Shown: positions 19,020-25,800 of the stretch, piece after piece | Numbering within the stretch: the stretch's first letter is position 1 | Layout: each line of letters starts with the position of its first letter | Source of the DNA: Algisphaera sp039180025 | GTDB taxonomy: Bacteria > Planctomycetota > Phycisphaerae > Phycisphaerales > Phycisphaeraceae | DNA: 30,579 nucleotides | NCBI GenBank assembly: GCA_039180025.1 | Contig: JBCDDZ010000034.1 | Coordinates: 1-30,579, forward strand | Direction of reading: 5' to 3' | Notes under the pieces: model-generated | Databases searched by the model: none | Told to the model about the DNA's origin: nothing | What the model saw: only the letters and a program-made list of their open reading frames with translations | Translations under genes and position numbers: made by a program

Positions 19020-20363
19020 TCACCCCACGAACGCCGCGTAGATCGCCCGCACCGCCACCTCGTAATCTTTCACGTCCACCCCCACGATGATGTTCAGTTC
19101 GCTGCTGCCCTGATCGATCATCCGGATGTTCACCCCCGCCTCGGCCAGCGCCGTGAACAGCCGCGCCGCCCGCCCCGGCTGCGTCTTCATGTCCCGGCCC
19201 ACCGTCGCGATCAGCGCCAGGTCCGGGTCCACCTCCATCGCGTCCGGCTCGACCGCCCGCTTCAGCTCCCGCAGCAGCCGCTCAAGCCGGCCCTCCAGCT
19301 CCGTGTCCGCCACCACGATCGACAGCGTGTCGATCCCCGACGGCATGTGCTCGAAGCTCACCCCCTCCCGCCGCAAGATCCCCAGCACCTGCTCCCCGTA
19401 CCCCACCACCTCGTTCATCAGCGCCTTCTCGAGGTGGATCACCGTGAAATCCTTCCGCCCCGCGATCCCCGTGATCGGCCGCCCGCTCGGCGTGGCCGAC
19501 TCCGTCGCCACGATCCGCGTCCCCGCGTGGTCCGGGTCGTTCGTGTTCCGGATATTCACCGGGATCCCCGCCTCCCGCACCGGGAACACCGCCTCGGGGT
19601 GCAGCACCGTCGCCCCCGAATACGACAATTCTCTCAGCTCCCGGTAGGTCAGCGTCTCGATCGTCGCCGGCTCCGAGACCACCCGCGGGTCCGTCATCAG
19701 CAGACCCGACACGTCGGTCCAGTTCTCGTAAACCCCCGCCCCCACCGCCCGCGCGACGATCGCCCCGGTCACGTCCGACCCGCCCCGGCTGAACGTCCGT
19801 ACACCGCTCCCGTCGTGCGCCCTCCCGTAGAACCCCGGCACCACCGCCCGCCCCCGCTCCGCCAGCACCTCGCTCAGCGTCGCGTACGTCCGCGCCGCGT
19901 CGAAACGCCCCGCCGCGTCGAAATAGATCGCCTCGGCCGGGTCCACCAGCGCGAACCCCAGCAGCTCCGCCAGCACCTGCCCGTTGAGGTACTCCCCCCG
20001 GCTCGCCGCGTAGTCCGGGCCCCGCCCCGCCCGTGCTTCTTCCACGATCCCCGCCTCCACCGCGCCCAGCAACCCCGCCATGTCCAGCCCCAGCCCCAGC
20101 TCCCGGGTAATCCCCAGAAACCGGTCCGCCACCCGCTCGAACGCCTCCCCGAACGCCACGCCCTGGGTCGCCGCCTCGTGGCAGAGGTACAGGAGGTCCG
20201 TGACTTTCCGGTCGTCCGCCGACCGCTTCCCGGGGGCCGAGGGCACGACGTACCGCCGCGCCGGGTCGGCCTCGATGATCGCGCGGGCCTTCTGGATCTG
20301 CGCCGCCGACGCCAGCGACGAGCCGCCGAACTTCGCCACGATAGGGGGGTGCACTAACGCCAT
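19020..20363 (-). CDS. lysC: aspartate kinase with two ACT domains
   Basis: Phosphorylates aspartate, the entry to lysine, methionine, threonine and diaminopimelate synthesis. The 447-residue monofunctional enzyme begins with 'IVAKFGGSSLAS' (8-19, the kinase Lys and Gly loop). It continues with 'SRGGSDVTGA' and 'LMTDPRVV' and then two C-terminal ACT domains (about 300-375 and 380-447; 'INVRMIDQGSSELNIIVGV'-like end, here 'VNIRMIDQGSSELN'), which normally bind lysine or threonine for feedback inhibition. It lacks a fused homoserine dehydrogenase. The ATG at 20363 is preceded by TAACGT (20378-20373) at 9 bases and by no ribosome-binding site, so the transcript may have a leader of only 2-3 bases. 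Confidence 0.94.
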   Translation of the reverse strand: MALVHPPIVAKFGGSSLASAAQIQKARAIIEADPARRYVVPSAPGKRSADDRKVTDLLYLCHEAATQGVAFGEAFERVADRFLGITRELGLGLDMAGLLGAVEAGIVEEARAGRGPDYAASRGEYLNGQVLAELLGFALVDPAEAIYFDAAGRFDAARTYATLSEVLAERGRAVVPGFYGRAHDGSGVRTFSRGGSDVTGAIVARAVGAGVYENWTDVSGLLMTDPRVVSEPATIETLTYRELRELSYSGATVLHPEAVFPVREAGIPVNIRNTNDPDHAGTRIVATESATPSGRPITGIAGRKDFTVIHLEKALMNEVVGYGEQVLGILRREGVSFEHMPSGIDTLSIVVADTELEGRLERLLRELKRAVEPDAMEVDPDLALIATVGRDMKTQPGRAARLFTALAEAGVNIRMIDQGSSELNIIVGVDVKDYEVAVRAIYAAFVG

Positions 20364-20542
20364 GGGCCCGATACGTTACCCGCTGCCTCGCCCCTCGGCC
20401 ACGCCCGACCCCCACGCTCCCAGCCCCCGCTCGTACCCCAAGGCCCGCCCGCCGCGGCCAACCCCCCCGAAGTTCAAAGCGTGCCCTACCGCCACCCAGC
20501 CGCCCGCTTTTACCACACGCCGCCCCCGCCCCGACCAGCCGC

Positions 20543-20570
20543 TCGACAAGCGCCGACGCTTGCGTATACT
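20543..20570 (+). promoter_or_regulatory. promoter of the tRNA-Leu gene
   Basis: TCGACA (20543-20548) and TATACT (20565-20570) are 16 bases apart, 18 bases before the mature tRNA 5' end. The match is good for this GC-rich background. Confidence 0.6.
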
Positions 20571-20587
20571 GGGCCGCTCGACATCCT

Positions 20588-20673
20588 GCCCGGATGGCGG
20601 AATTGGCAGACGCGCCGCGTTGAGGTCGCGGTGGAGGTAAAACTCCTTGCAGGTTCGACTCCTGTTCCGGGCA
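20588..20673 (+). tRNA. tRNA-Leu (anticodon GAG)
   Basis: An 86-base class II tRNA. The acceptor stem is GCCCGGA (20588-20594) with TCCGGGC (20666-20672) and discriminator A at 20673. The D stem is GCG/CGC with AATTGGCAGA in the loop. The anticodon stem is CCGCG/CGCGG around TTGAGGT, giving GAG at 20622-20624, which reads CTC and CTT. A long variable arm (GGAG/CTCC, 20633-20646) is typical of Leu. The T arm is GCAGG/CCTGT around TTCGACT. CCA is not encoded; the bases that follow are TTG. Confidence 0.96.
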
Positions 20674-20684
20674 TTGCATGCCAG

Positions 20685-20714
20685 AAAGACCCCGCCCCGG
20701 CAGGGTCTTTTTTT
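20685..20714 (+). terminator. rho-independent terminator of the tRNA-Leu gene
   Basis: AAAGACCC (20685-20692) pairs perfectly with GGGTCTTT (20703-20710) around a 10-base loop and is followed by four more T. It starts 12 bases after the tRNA. Confidence 0.85.
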
Positions 20715-20868
20715 ACGGAAACTCCCGCCCGCCCCTCGGCCCCGATCCATCCATCCGGCATCCCGAAAACCCAATGCGCCTCGGACCTCGGCCACACCCG
20801 GGTTTCCAGGTCACGCCGTCGGAAGCGGTGGGGGGGCTGCCGGATGATTCTCGGGGACTTCCACGGAG

Positions 20869-20917
20869 GCTTCCGGGAGAGCTTCCGGGGGGGGCTTCCG
20901 GGGGGGCTTCCGGGGGG
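20869..20917. repeat. tandem repeat of GCTTCCGGGGGG, 4 copies, next to nuoC stop
   Basis: GCTTCC followed by a run of G occurs at 20869, 20881, 20894 and 20906, with spacing of 12, 13 and 12. It abuts the nuoC stop codon (20918-20920). On the other strand the core reads CCCCGGAAGC, the same core as the repeats inside genes at 12121, 22900 and 24025. Here, outside a gene, the period is not a strict codon multiple. The 200-base tRNA-nuoC gap holds nothing else I recognise. Confidence 0.8.
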
Positions 20918-21490
20918 TCAGGCGTCGTCGCGTTCGACCACGCGGTAGTCTTCGCGTTCGCCGCGTCCGCGGACGGGGTAGTCCTTGCGGTGCGGGTGGG
21001 CCGGGTAGTCTTCCCAGGTCAGGATCCGCCGCAGGTCCGGGTGCCCGTCGAACCGGACCCCCAGCATGTCGAAGACTTCGCGCTCCAGCCACTCCGCCCC
21101 CGCCCAGAGGTCGGTACACGTCGGCAGGTGCAGGGCCGGATCGTCCTCGATCCCGTGCGTGTCCAGCGTCGGGTCCAGCAGCACCTTCACCAACAGCCGC
21201 GTATTGGACTTGGTCGACTCGAGGTTATAGACCACCCCGAACCGCCCCGAAGGCGCCCCGGCGTCCGCCGACTGGGGGTAGTTCAAATAGTCGATCCCCG
21301 TGATGTCCGACAGAAAATCGTAACCGCATGCCTCATCCTCCTTCAGAAACGTCAGCAGCGCGTGGACCCGGTCCTTCCCCGCCACCACCGTCGTCACCCC
21401 GCGGAACTCGGTCGCAAACAGTGCCGCGCCCGTCGGCTCCGAAAAGCCCGACTTGATCCGGGGCAGGCTGGGGTGGTCGAGGTTCGGCAT
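20918..21490 (-). CDS. nuoC: NADH-quinone oxidoreductase subunit C (30-kDa subunit)
   Basis: Peripheral-arm subunit of respiratory complex I, on the cytoplasmic side of the inner membrane. The 190-residue protein has 'DFLSDITGIDYL' and the family signature 'EREVFDMLGVRFDGHPDLRRI' followed by 'LTWEDYPAHPHRKDYP'. It is a stand-alone NuoC, not fused to NuoD. The ATG at 21490 has AGGA 6 bases upstream and is preferred over an in-frame TTG seven codons earlier. No other nuo gene flanks it: the neighbours are a tRNA gene and an unknown gene. Either the operon is split in this genome, or other subunits lie outside the window. Confidence 0.9.
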   Translation of the reverse strand: MPNLDHPSLPRIKSGFSEPTGAALFATEFRGVTTVVAGKDRVHALLTFLKEDEACGYDFLSDITGIDYLNYPQSADAGAPSGRFGVVYNLESTKSNTRLLVKVLLDPTLDTHGIEDDPALHLPTCTDLWAGAEWLEREVFDMLGVRFDGHPDLRRILTWEDYPAHPHRKDYPVRGRGEREDYRVVERDDA

Positions 21491-21621
21491 CACATTCCTA
21501 TCCAAAAACAAAACAACGATTCGTCCGCGTACACGATCTCCCCCTCTTCCGGTCCCCTCCTTTCCGGGCCCGCTGCGCCCGGCCGTCCCGCCCCCGCGAT
21601 CTCCTTGTCACTTTTACGGGG

Positions 21622-22224
21622 TCAGGCCCCGATCGCCCCGACCACCGCGTCGATCAGCTTATGCCACTTCGCCGTCGTCTCCGGCCACTCGTACGCCAGC
21701 GCATCCGCCAGCGCCACCGTGTCCCCCGCCTGGAGGTGCTGTTTCACGTCCTGCAGCCGCGCGAGTGCCTGCTCGGTGAGTGCATGGGCCGGCTCCCCGT
21801 CCACGTCCAGCGCGTCGAGATCCAGCCCCAGCAGCACCGTCGAGTGCAGCACCGCCTGCTGGACCTGGAGCCACGCCTCCACCGACTCGCCCACCTTCGC
21901 CAGCGCCCCCGGCGTCTGGTCCTGCTGCAGCAGGTCCGCCGCTTCCTGCTGCAACGCCTCCGCGTCGGTCAGCCGCCCGCGCACCTGCTCCAGCGTCTCG
22001 ACCGCCAGCCGCCGCGGGTCTGCCGACACCAGCCGCACGTCCTGGCTCGCCACGTCCTCGTCCCGCCTCGCCGTGATCTGGTCGTCCCCCAGCTTCCGCC
22101 CGTCGACCGCGACCTCGACCACCACCCGCCCGCCGTCCGCCAGCCGCGCCCGCGCCGCATCGAGCAGCGCCCCCAGACTCGGGCCCGTCAGTTCCACCGC
22201 TTGATCGTCGAGCATCACCTGCAT
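21622..22224 (-). CDS. conserved-looking helical protein of unknown function
   Basis: Not recognised. The 200-residue cytoplasmic protein opens with a strand-turn-strand block ('MQVMLDDQAVEL', then 'VEVAVDGRKLGDDQI') that resembles a small beta-grasp or ThiS-like start. It continues as long acidic Gln/Leu/Ala-rich helices (about 70-200), including 'LQQEAADLLQQDQTPGALAKVGESVEAW'-region coils. No catalytic motif or cysteine is seen. ATG at 22224 is chosen because TATGAT lies exactly 7 bases upstream; an earlier ATG at 22236 would overlap that hexamer. It is 131 bases upstream of nuoC on the same strand, and the gap has no clear terminator. Confidence 0.6.
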   Translation of the reverse strand: MQVMLDDQAVELTGPSLGALLDAARARLADGGRVVVEVAVDGRKLGDDQITARRDEDVASQDVRLVSADPRRLAVETLEQVRGRLTDAEALQQEAADLLQQDQTPGALAKVGESVEAWLQVQQAVLHSTVLLGLDLDALDVDGEPAHALTEQALARLQDVKQHLQAGDTVALADALAYEWPETTAKWHKLIDAVVGAIGA

Positions 22225-22231
22225 CCGGCCC

Positions 22232-22237
22232 ATCATA
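22232..22237 (-). promoter_or_regulatory. -10-like hexamer TATGAT for a leaderless transcript
   Basis: TATGAT is one base from the TATAAT consensus and is followed by exactly 7 bases and the ATG at 22224. It is the best example in the window of the TANNNT-N7-ATG arrangement. Confidence 0.5.
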
Positions 22238-22390
22238 CGCCCCCCGCCCCCCCCGGGCCAGATCCCCTAGACTCACCGCGTACGTTCGCCGGTATACCTG
22301 TTCGCCCGCTCGCCGCCTCGTGCTCGCAACCCCGTGCGCCGCCGCCGATCGCTACGCGATCCAACCGCATTTTTCCGCTTTTAACCGCCC

Positions 22391-23203
22391 ATGCCCCGCC
22401 CCGACCTCACCCCCTACCGTCGGCCCCTGCTTTTCGGCGGCAGCTTCGACCCTCCGCACCTCGCCCATCGGCACCTGCCCCAGTTCGTCGCCCACGCCCT
22501 CGCCGCCGACGCCGTCTTCTACCTCCCCGCCGGCCGTGCGCCGCACAAACTCGGTCAGCGACAAACCGACCCCCGCCACCGCCTCGCCATGCTCCGCCTC
22601 GCCCTCGCCGCGCCCGGCTCTGACCCCGACGCCTACCTCGGCCACCCCCACCCCGCGCTCCCACCGCTCCCTTCGCCGCCCGTCCCCGCCCTCATCTTGA
22701 CCGACTAAATCGACCGGGCCGACGACGGCCGACCCAGCTACACCGTCGATACCCTCGAAGCCCTCGCCCCCCGGCTCGCCCCCGACGCCCGCGTCCGCCT
22801 GCTTATCGGCATGGACCAACTCGACCTCTTCGAATCCTGGCACCGCTGGCCCCGCGTCCTCGAACTCGCCGAACCCGTCGTCATGCGCCGCCCCCCCCCG
22901 GAACCCCCGGAAACCCCGGAAACCCCGGAACCCCTGGAAACCTCGAAAGCCCCGCAAACGCCACCCACCGCTGAATCTTCCGACAACCTATCCACACCGC
23001 TGCCGCCACCACCCGCCGTCGATCGTCTGCTCTCCGAGGCTTGGCGGGCCCGCATCGTCGACGTCCCGACCACCCCGATCAGTTCGACCGACATCCGCCG
23101 CCGGGTGGCCGCCGGCCTGCCGCTCGACCACCTCGTCGCTCCGTCGGTCGCCGACTACATCCGCCAGCACCGCCTCTACCGGGAAGCTCCCCACGCTCCC
23201 TGA
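22391..23203 (+). pseudogene. nadD: nicotinate-nucleotide adenylyltransferase, interrupted by an in-frame TAA
   Basis: Would adenylate nicotinate mononucleotide in NAD synthesis. The first part (22391-22708) holds 'FGGSFDPPHLAH' (HxAH in place of the usual HxGH) and 'YLPAGRAPHKL'. The frame then meets TAA at 22706-22708 and continues without a shift to 23203 with 'GRPSYTVDTLEAL', 'LLIGMDQLDLFESWHRW', 'PISSTDIRRRVAAG' and 'VADYIRQHRLYR'. All family motifs are present in order across the stop. The stop sits where relatives have a Glu (LLTDE-type motif), so one G-to-T change (GAA to TAA) explains it. A Pro/Glu/Thr-rich insert coded by a 9-base repeat (22900-22944) is inside the second part. A separate ATG at 22811 could start a C-terminal fragment. 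Confidence 0.85.
22900..22944 (+). repeat. 9-base tandem repeat GGAAACCCC, 5 copies, inside nadD
   Basis: GGAA recurs at 22900, 22909, 22918, 22927 and 22936, an exact 9-base period with small variation in the last five bases. It codes for a P-E-x/E-T-P tract in the nadD insert. The unit is the same as at 24025-24078. Confidence 0.9.
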
Positions 23204-23303
23204 ATATCGCGTCTGCCGCTCACCATGGGGCGCTCTACAACTGCCGCCGGCCGCGCCCTGTCTGCCGCCCACCACCGAGACGATTCCGCGTCCCCTGCCC
23301 CCG

Positions 23304-23321
23304 GGCGGTCCTACGACCGCC
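23304..23321. terminator. hairpin between convergent nadD and PilZ genes
   Basis: GGCGGTC (23304-23310) pairs perfectly with GACCGCC (23315-23321) around a 4-base loop. No T tract follows on either strand, so it is at most a weak bidirectional terminator. Confidence 0.4.
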
Positions 23322-23345
23322 GCGGTTGATGCTCCGTCCTCCGCC

Positions 23346-23798
23346 CTAATCCGACTCCGCCGTCGCCAGATCCAGGAACCGCTCCACGTCGATCGGCTGA
23401 TCGAACTGCACCCCGCACTCGTGCAGCGTCTTGGCCACGTGTCGGCACCACCGCATCGCCCCGCCCAGCACATGCCCCCGCCCCTCGCGGTCCATCAGCG
23501 CCAGATGACACGCCGTCCCCGGGTGCAGATACCCCCCGAAGAAAAATCCCACCCCGCCCGCCGACAGGTTCCGTGTGTGCACCTGATACACCGCCGCCGG
23601 GCCCGCCGACTGCTTCAGCCGCACGATGCACCGCAGCGTCTTGCTGTAACGCTTGCGCTCGTAGATCCGCCGGTTCGGCGGCGACTCCGCCATCGACCGG
23701 CCACCCTGCTCGTCGAGCTGCTGCACGATCAAAGCCCACGCCGAACTAGGCAGCGGGATCGCCTCCTTGGGAAACGATGAAGCGGTTGTCTGTGTCAT
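23346..23798 (-). CDS. PilZ domain protein (candidate cyclic-di-GMP receptor)
   Basis: A 150-residue protein that probably binds cyclic di-GMP. The two PilZ motifs are present: RxxxR as R44-I-Y-E-R48, and N78-x-S80-x-x-G83 ('NLSAGG'), followed by beta-rich sequence with 'HPGTACHLALMDREGRGHVLGG' and 'HECGVQF'. The N-terminus (1-40) is a short helix-rich extension. ATG at 23798 is preferred because an upstream ATG at 23825 overlaps a TATAAA that looks like the promoter -10 (23830-23825), and GGGGA lies about 11 bases before 23798. It stands alone; the output it controls (motility, adhesion, secretion) cannot be seen. Confidence 0.8.
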   Translation of the reverse strand: MTQTTASSFPKEAIPLPSSAWALIVQQLDEQGGRSMAESPPNRRIYERKRYSKTLRCIVRLKQSAGPAAVYQVHTRNLSAGGVGFFFGGYLHPGTACHLALMDREGRGHVLGGAMRWCRHVAKTLHECGVQFDQPIDVERFLDLATAESD

Positions 23799-23970
23799 TT
23801 GCCATGCTTTCCCCGGGTCCCGCATTTATATCGGCAGCACGACTTCCGGATTTAGCCGAACTTCGTGGATAACGATTAGGGGTTTTCTCTAATGTCTCTG
23901 CAGGGCCTCTGCCCCGGCGGTTCTCCGTGCCTTGGACCCCGGTGCCCCGTCTGGCCGATACCGCTTGAAA

Positions 23971-24261
23971 ATGTCCTCCGATTCCCCCGACTATATCTTG
24001 GACCTCAGCCGACCCCCGGGCCCCGGAACCCCCGGAAGTCTCGGAAACCCCGGAAGTCTAGGAAACCCCGGAACCTCCCGCGTCGGTTTGCGTGGTCGGC
24101 CGTGGCTGGCGGTCCGCTGGAAGTGCTGCACGACCTACAGCCGGATCTACCTGAACCGCCGGGGCGACGCCTACGAGGGCCGCTGCCCCAAGTGCGGCTC
24201 GCCGGTCCGGGCGGTCGTCGGCGAGGGCGGGACCGACGCCCGTTTTTTCGAAGCGGAGTGA
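23971..24261 (+). CDS. small zinc-ribbon-like protein of unknown function
   Basis: A 96-residue protein. It opens with 'YILDLSRPPGP', then a Gly/Pro/Ser linker coded by a 9-base tandem repeat, then a compact domain with 'LRGRPWLAVRWKCC' (Cys52, Cys53) and 'YEGRCPKCGSPV' (Cys72, Cys75), and ends 'GGTDARFFEAE'. The four cysteines could hold one zinc ion. The well-defined core next to a variable linker argues for a real gene. I recall similar small proteins in Planctomycetota, but cannot check that here. The ATG at 23971 follows GCTTGAAA with no true ribosome-binding site. It ends 26 bases from the convergent porin gene. Confidence 0.65.
   Translation: MSSDSPDYILDLSRPPGPGTPGSLGNPGSLGNPGTSRVGLRGRPWLAVRWKCCTTYSRIYLNRRGDAYEGRCPKCGSPVRAVVGEGGTDARFFEAE
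24025..24078 (+). repeat. 9-base tandem repeat GGAANNCCN, 6 copies, inside the zinc-ribbon gene
   Basis: GGAA recurs at 24025, 24034, 24043, 24052, 24061 and 24070, an exact 9-base period. Two sub-types alternate (GGAAACCCC and GGAAGTCTC/A). It is read in a different frame from the nadD copy and codes for PGSLGN-type Gly/Pro linker repeats. Confidence 0.9.
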
Positions 24262-24287
24262 CCGCCCGCCGCCGCAGACGAGCCGGT

Positions 24288-25655
24288 TCAGAAGATCAAT
24301 TGTATCTGCGCCCGCAGCAGCACCTGGCCGCCTTCAGTGTCGGCGAGGATGCCGATCGCCGCGGCGGGAATCACGATCGGGTCGTCGAGGTAGACCACGT
24401 CGAAGGTCAAGCGTGCCGCTTGGCCGTTGAAGAAGTAGTTCACGCCGGCGGTGAGCAGATCGACGTCCGAGCCGTTGTCGTCGGCCTCGAAGCGCTGGTA
24501 TCGGCCGTAGGGCTGAAACTTGGTGGTGACGCTGTAGCCGGCCTGGGCGAGGAAACCGTACTGGTCGGTCGCGGCGCCGGCTTCGGGGTTGCGGTGCTGC
24601 CCGATCGCCGAGCCGTAGAGGTGCCACCCGCGCGCCTGATACGACGCATCGACGGTCCACGACGCGAGGTCGGCCACGTCGGCGCTGTCGCCGGTCTCAC
24701 CGAGTTCGCCGTGAATCGCGAGCCCGACGAACAGCGCCGCGGCCTCGTCGGGGGCCGCCCAGAAGTCGTCGTACTGCGACCATTTTCCCAGCAGCTTGAA
24801 GTCCGCCCGGGCCGACCCGGCAACGTCCACCGCGTCCTCGTCGAAATCCGTCGCCGCCGACCCCGTGCCGTCGTTGACCGACGCCGCCACCCGGGCGTTC
24901 TCGTAGTTCGCATACCCCGCCGCGCCGTCCACCCGGCCCACGCCGAGCAGGCTGTTGAGGTACGACCGGTCGATCGCCAACGGCTTGGCCCCGCTGATCA
25001 AAAACTCACGCAGGAACGGCGCCTTGAACCGGCCGACGCGGGCGGTGTACACGCCTTGCTCGTCGAGGTCATAGTCGACCCAGGCGTCGAGGACAAACGC
25101 CGTGCCTCCGTCGGTCAGTGCGTCGGTCTGAAGGAAATACCGCAGCCGCGGCGAGTGGATGTGGCCCGCGAAGTTGAGCCGGGACCGGGCGACATTGAAC
25201 CCGAACTCGCTGTCGTCGGGGTCCGCCGCGGGGGCGGTGTCACGCAGACTCGCGAGGTAGCGGAACTGGAGCAGCCCGCCGATCTGGAGGCGGAAGTTGC
25301 CCTCGGCGTCGGCGAGGAAAAAACCGTTGTCGTAGCCGGCCGTGGCGGGGTCGGTGAGGAAGCTGACACGCCGCTCGGCGTCGCGGAGGGCGGCGGCGGT
25401 CGCGCCATGCAGGTCGCGGCGCTGCCGGTCGGCCGAGCCGTTGTTACGGGCCCGCAGGGCTTCGATCTGCTCCTGCATCTGCGTGACTTGCGTCCGCAGC
25501 GTCTCGAGCTCGACCCGCAGCCGGGCGGCCTCGGCCGGGGCGTCGCGGAGCGACGACTCCTGCGCGGCGGCGGTTTGCGGGATCATCAGGGCCACGAGGC
25601 CAAACAACAACAATAACCACGGAAGCATCCCCCGTAGCGCGGAGCGGTGGGTCAT
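24288..25655 (-). CDS. outer-membrane porin, phosphate-selective OprO/OprP type
   Basis: A 455-residue outer-membrane beta-barrel that lets anions or small solutes through. It has a Sec signal peptide (about 1-31: Arg near the start, a Leu/Ala core, cleavage after 'TAAA'), a periplasmic coiled-coil (about 37-72, 'LRVELETLRTQVTQMQEQIEALRA'-region heptads), then a long series of alternating strands. The strands include 'FRLQIGGLLQFRYLAS', 'ARVGRFKAPFLREFL' and 'SVTTKFQPYGRYQRFE', as in OprP-like porins. It ends in Phe ('AQIQLIF'), the usual C-terminal signal for outer-membrane insertion. The coiled coil may anchor the barrel to peptidoglycan or link trimers. Substrate preference is not readable. 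The 145 bases to the antiporter gene behind it contain no clear promoter motif that I can rank. Confidence 0.82.
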   Translation of the reverse strand: MTHRSALRGMLPWLLLLFGLVALMIPQTAAAQESSLRDAPAEAARLRVELETLRTQVTQMQEQIEALRARNNGSADRQRRDLHGATAAALRDAERRVSFLTDPATAGYDNGFFLADAEGNFRLQIGGLLQFRYLASLRDTAPAADPDDSEFGFNVARSRLNFAGHIHSPRLRYFLQTDALTDGGTAFVLDAWVDYDLDEQGVYTARVGRFKAPFLREFLISGAKPLAIDRSYLNSLLGVGRVDGAAGYANYENARVAASVNDGTGSAATDFDEDAVDVAGSARADFKLLGKWSQYDDFWAAPDEAAALFVGLAIHGELGETGDSADVADLASWTVDASYQARGWHLYGSAIGQHRNPEAGAATDQYGFLAQAGYSVTTKFQPYGRYQRFEADDNGSDVDLLTAGVNYFFNGQAARLTFDVVYLDDPIVIPAAAIGILADTEGGQVLLRAQIQLIF

Positions 25656-25800
25656 CGATCGTTCTTTCGCGAAACAGACAACGAGAAATGCAGAGACGGG
25701 TCCGGGCGGACAAGGAGGGTCGATGAGACCACGCCGCGTCGGGAAACAGTTTATCCGACCACGCGATCCGGCGTGGGGCTATGCGCGCGGCCGGCCGCCG

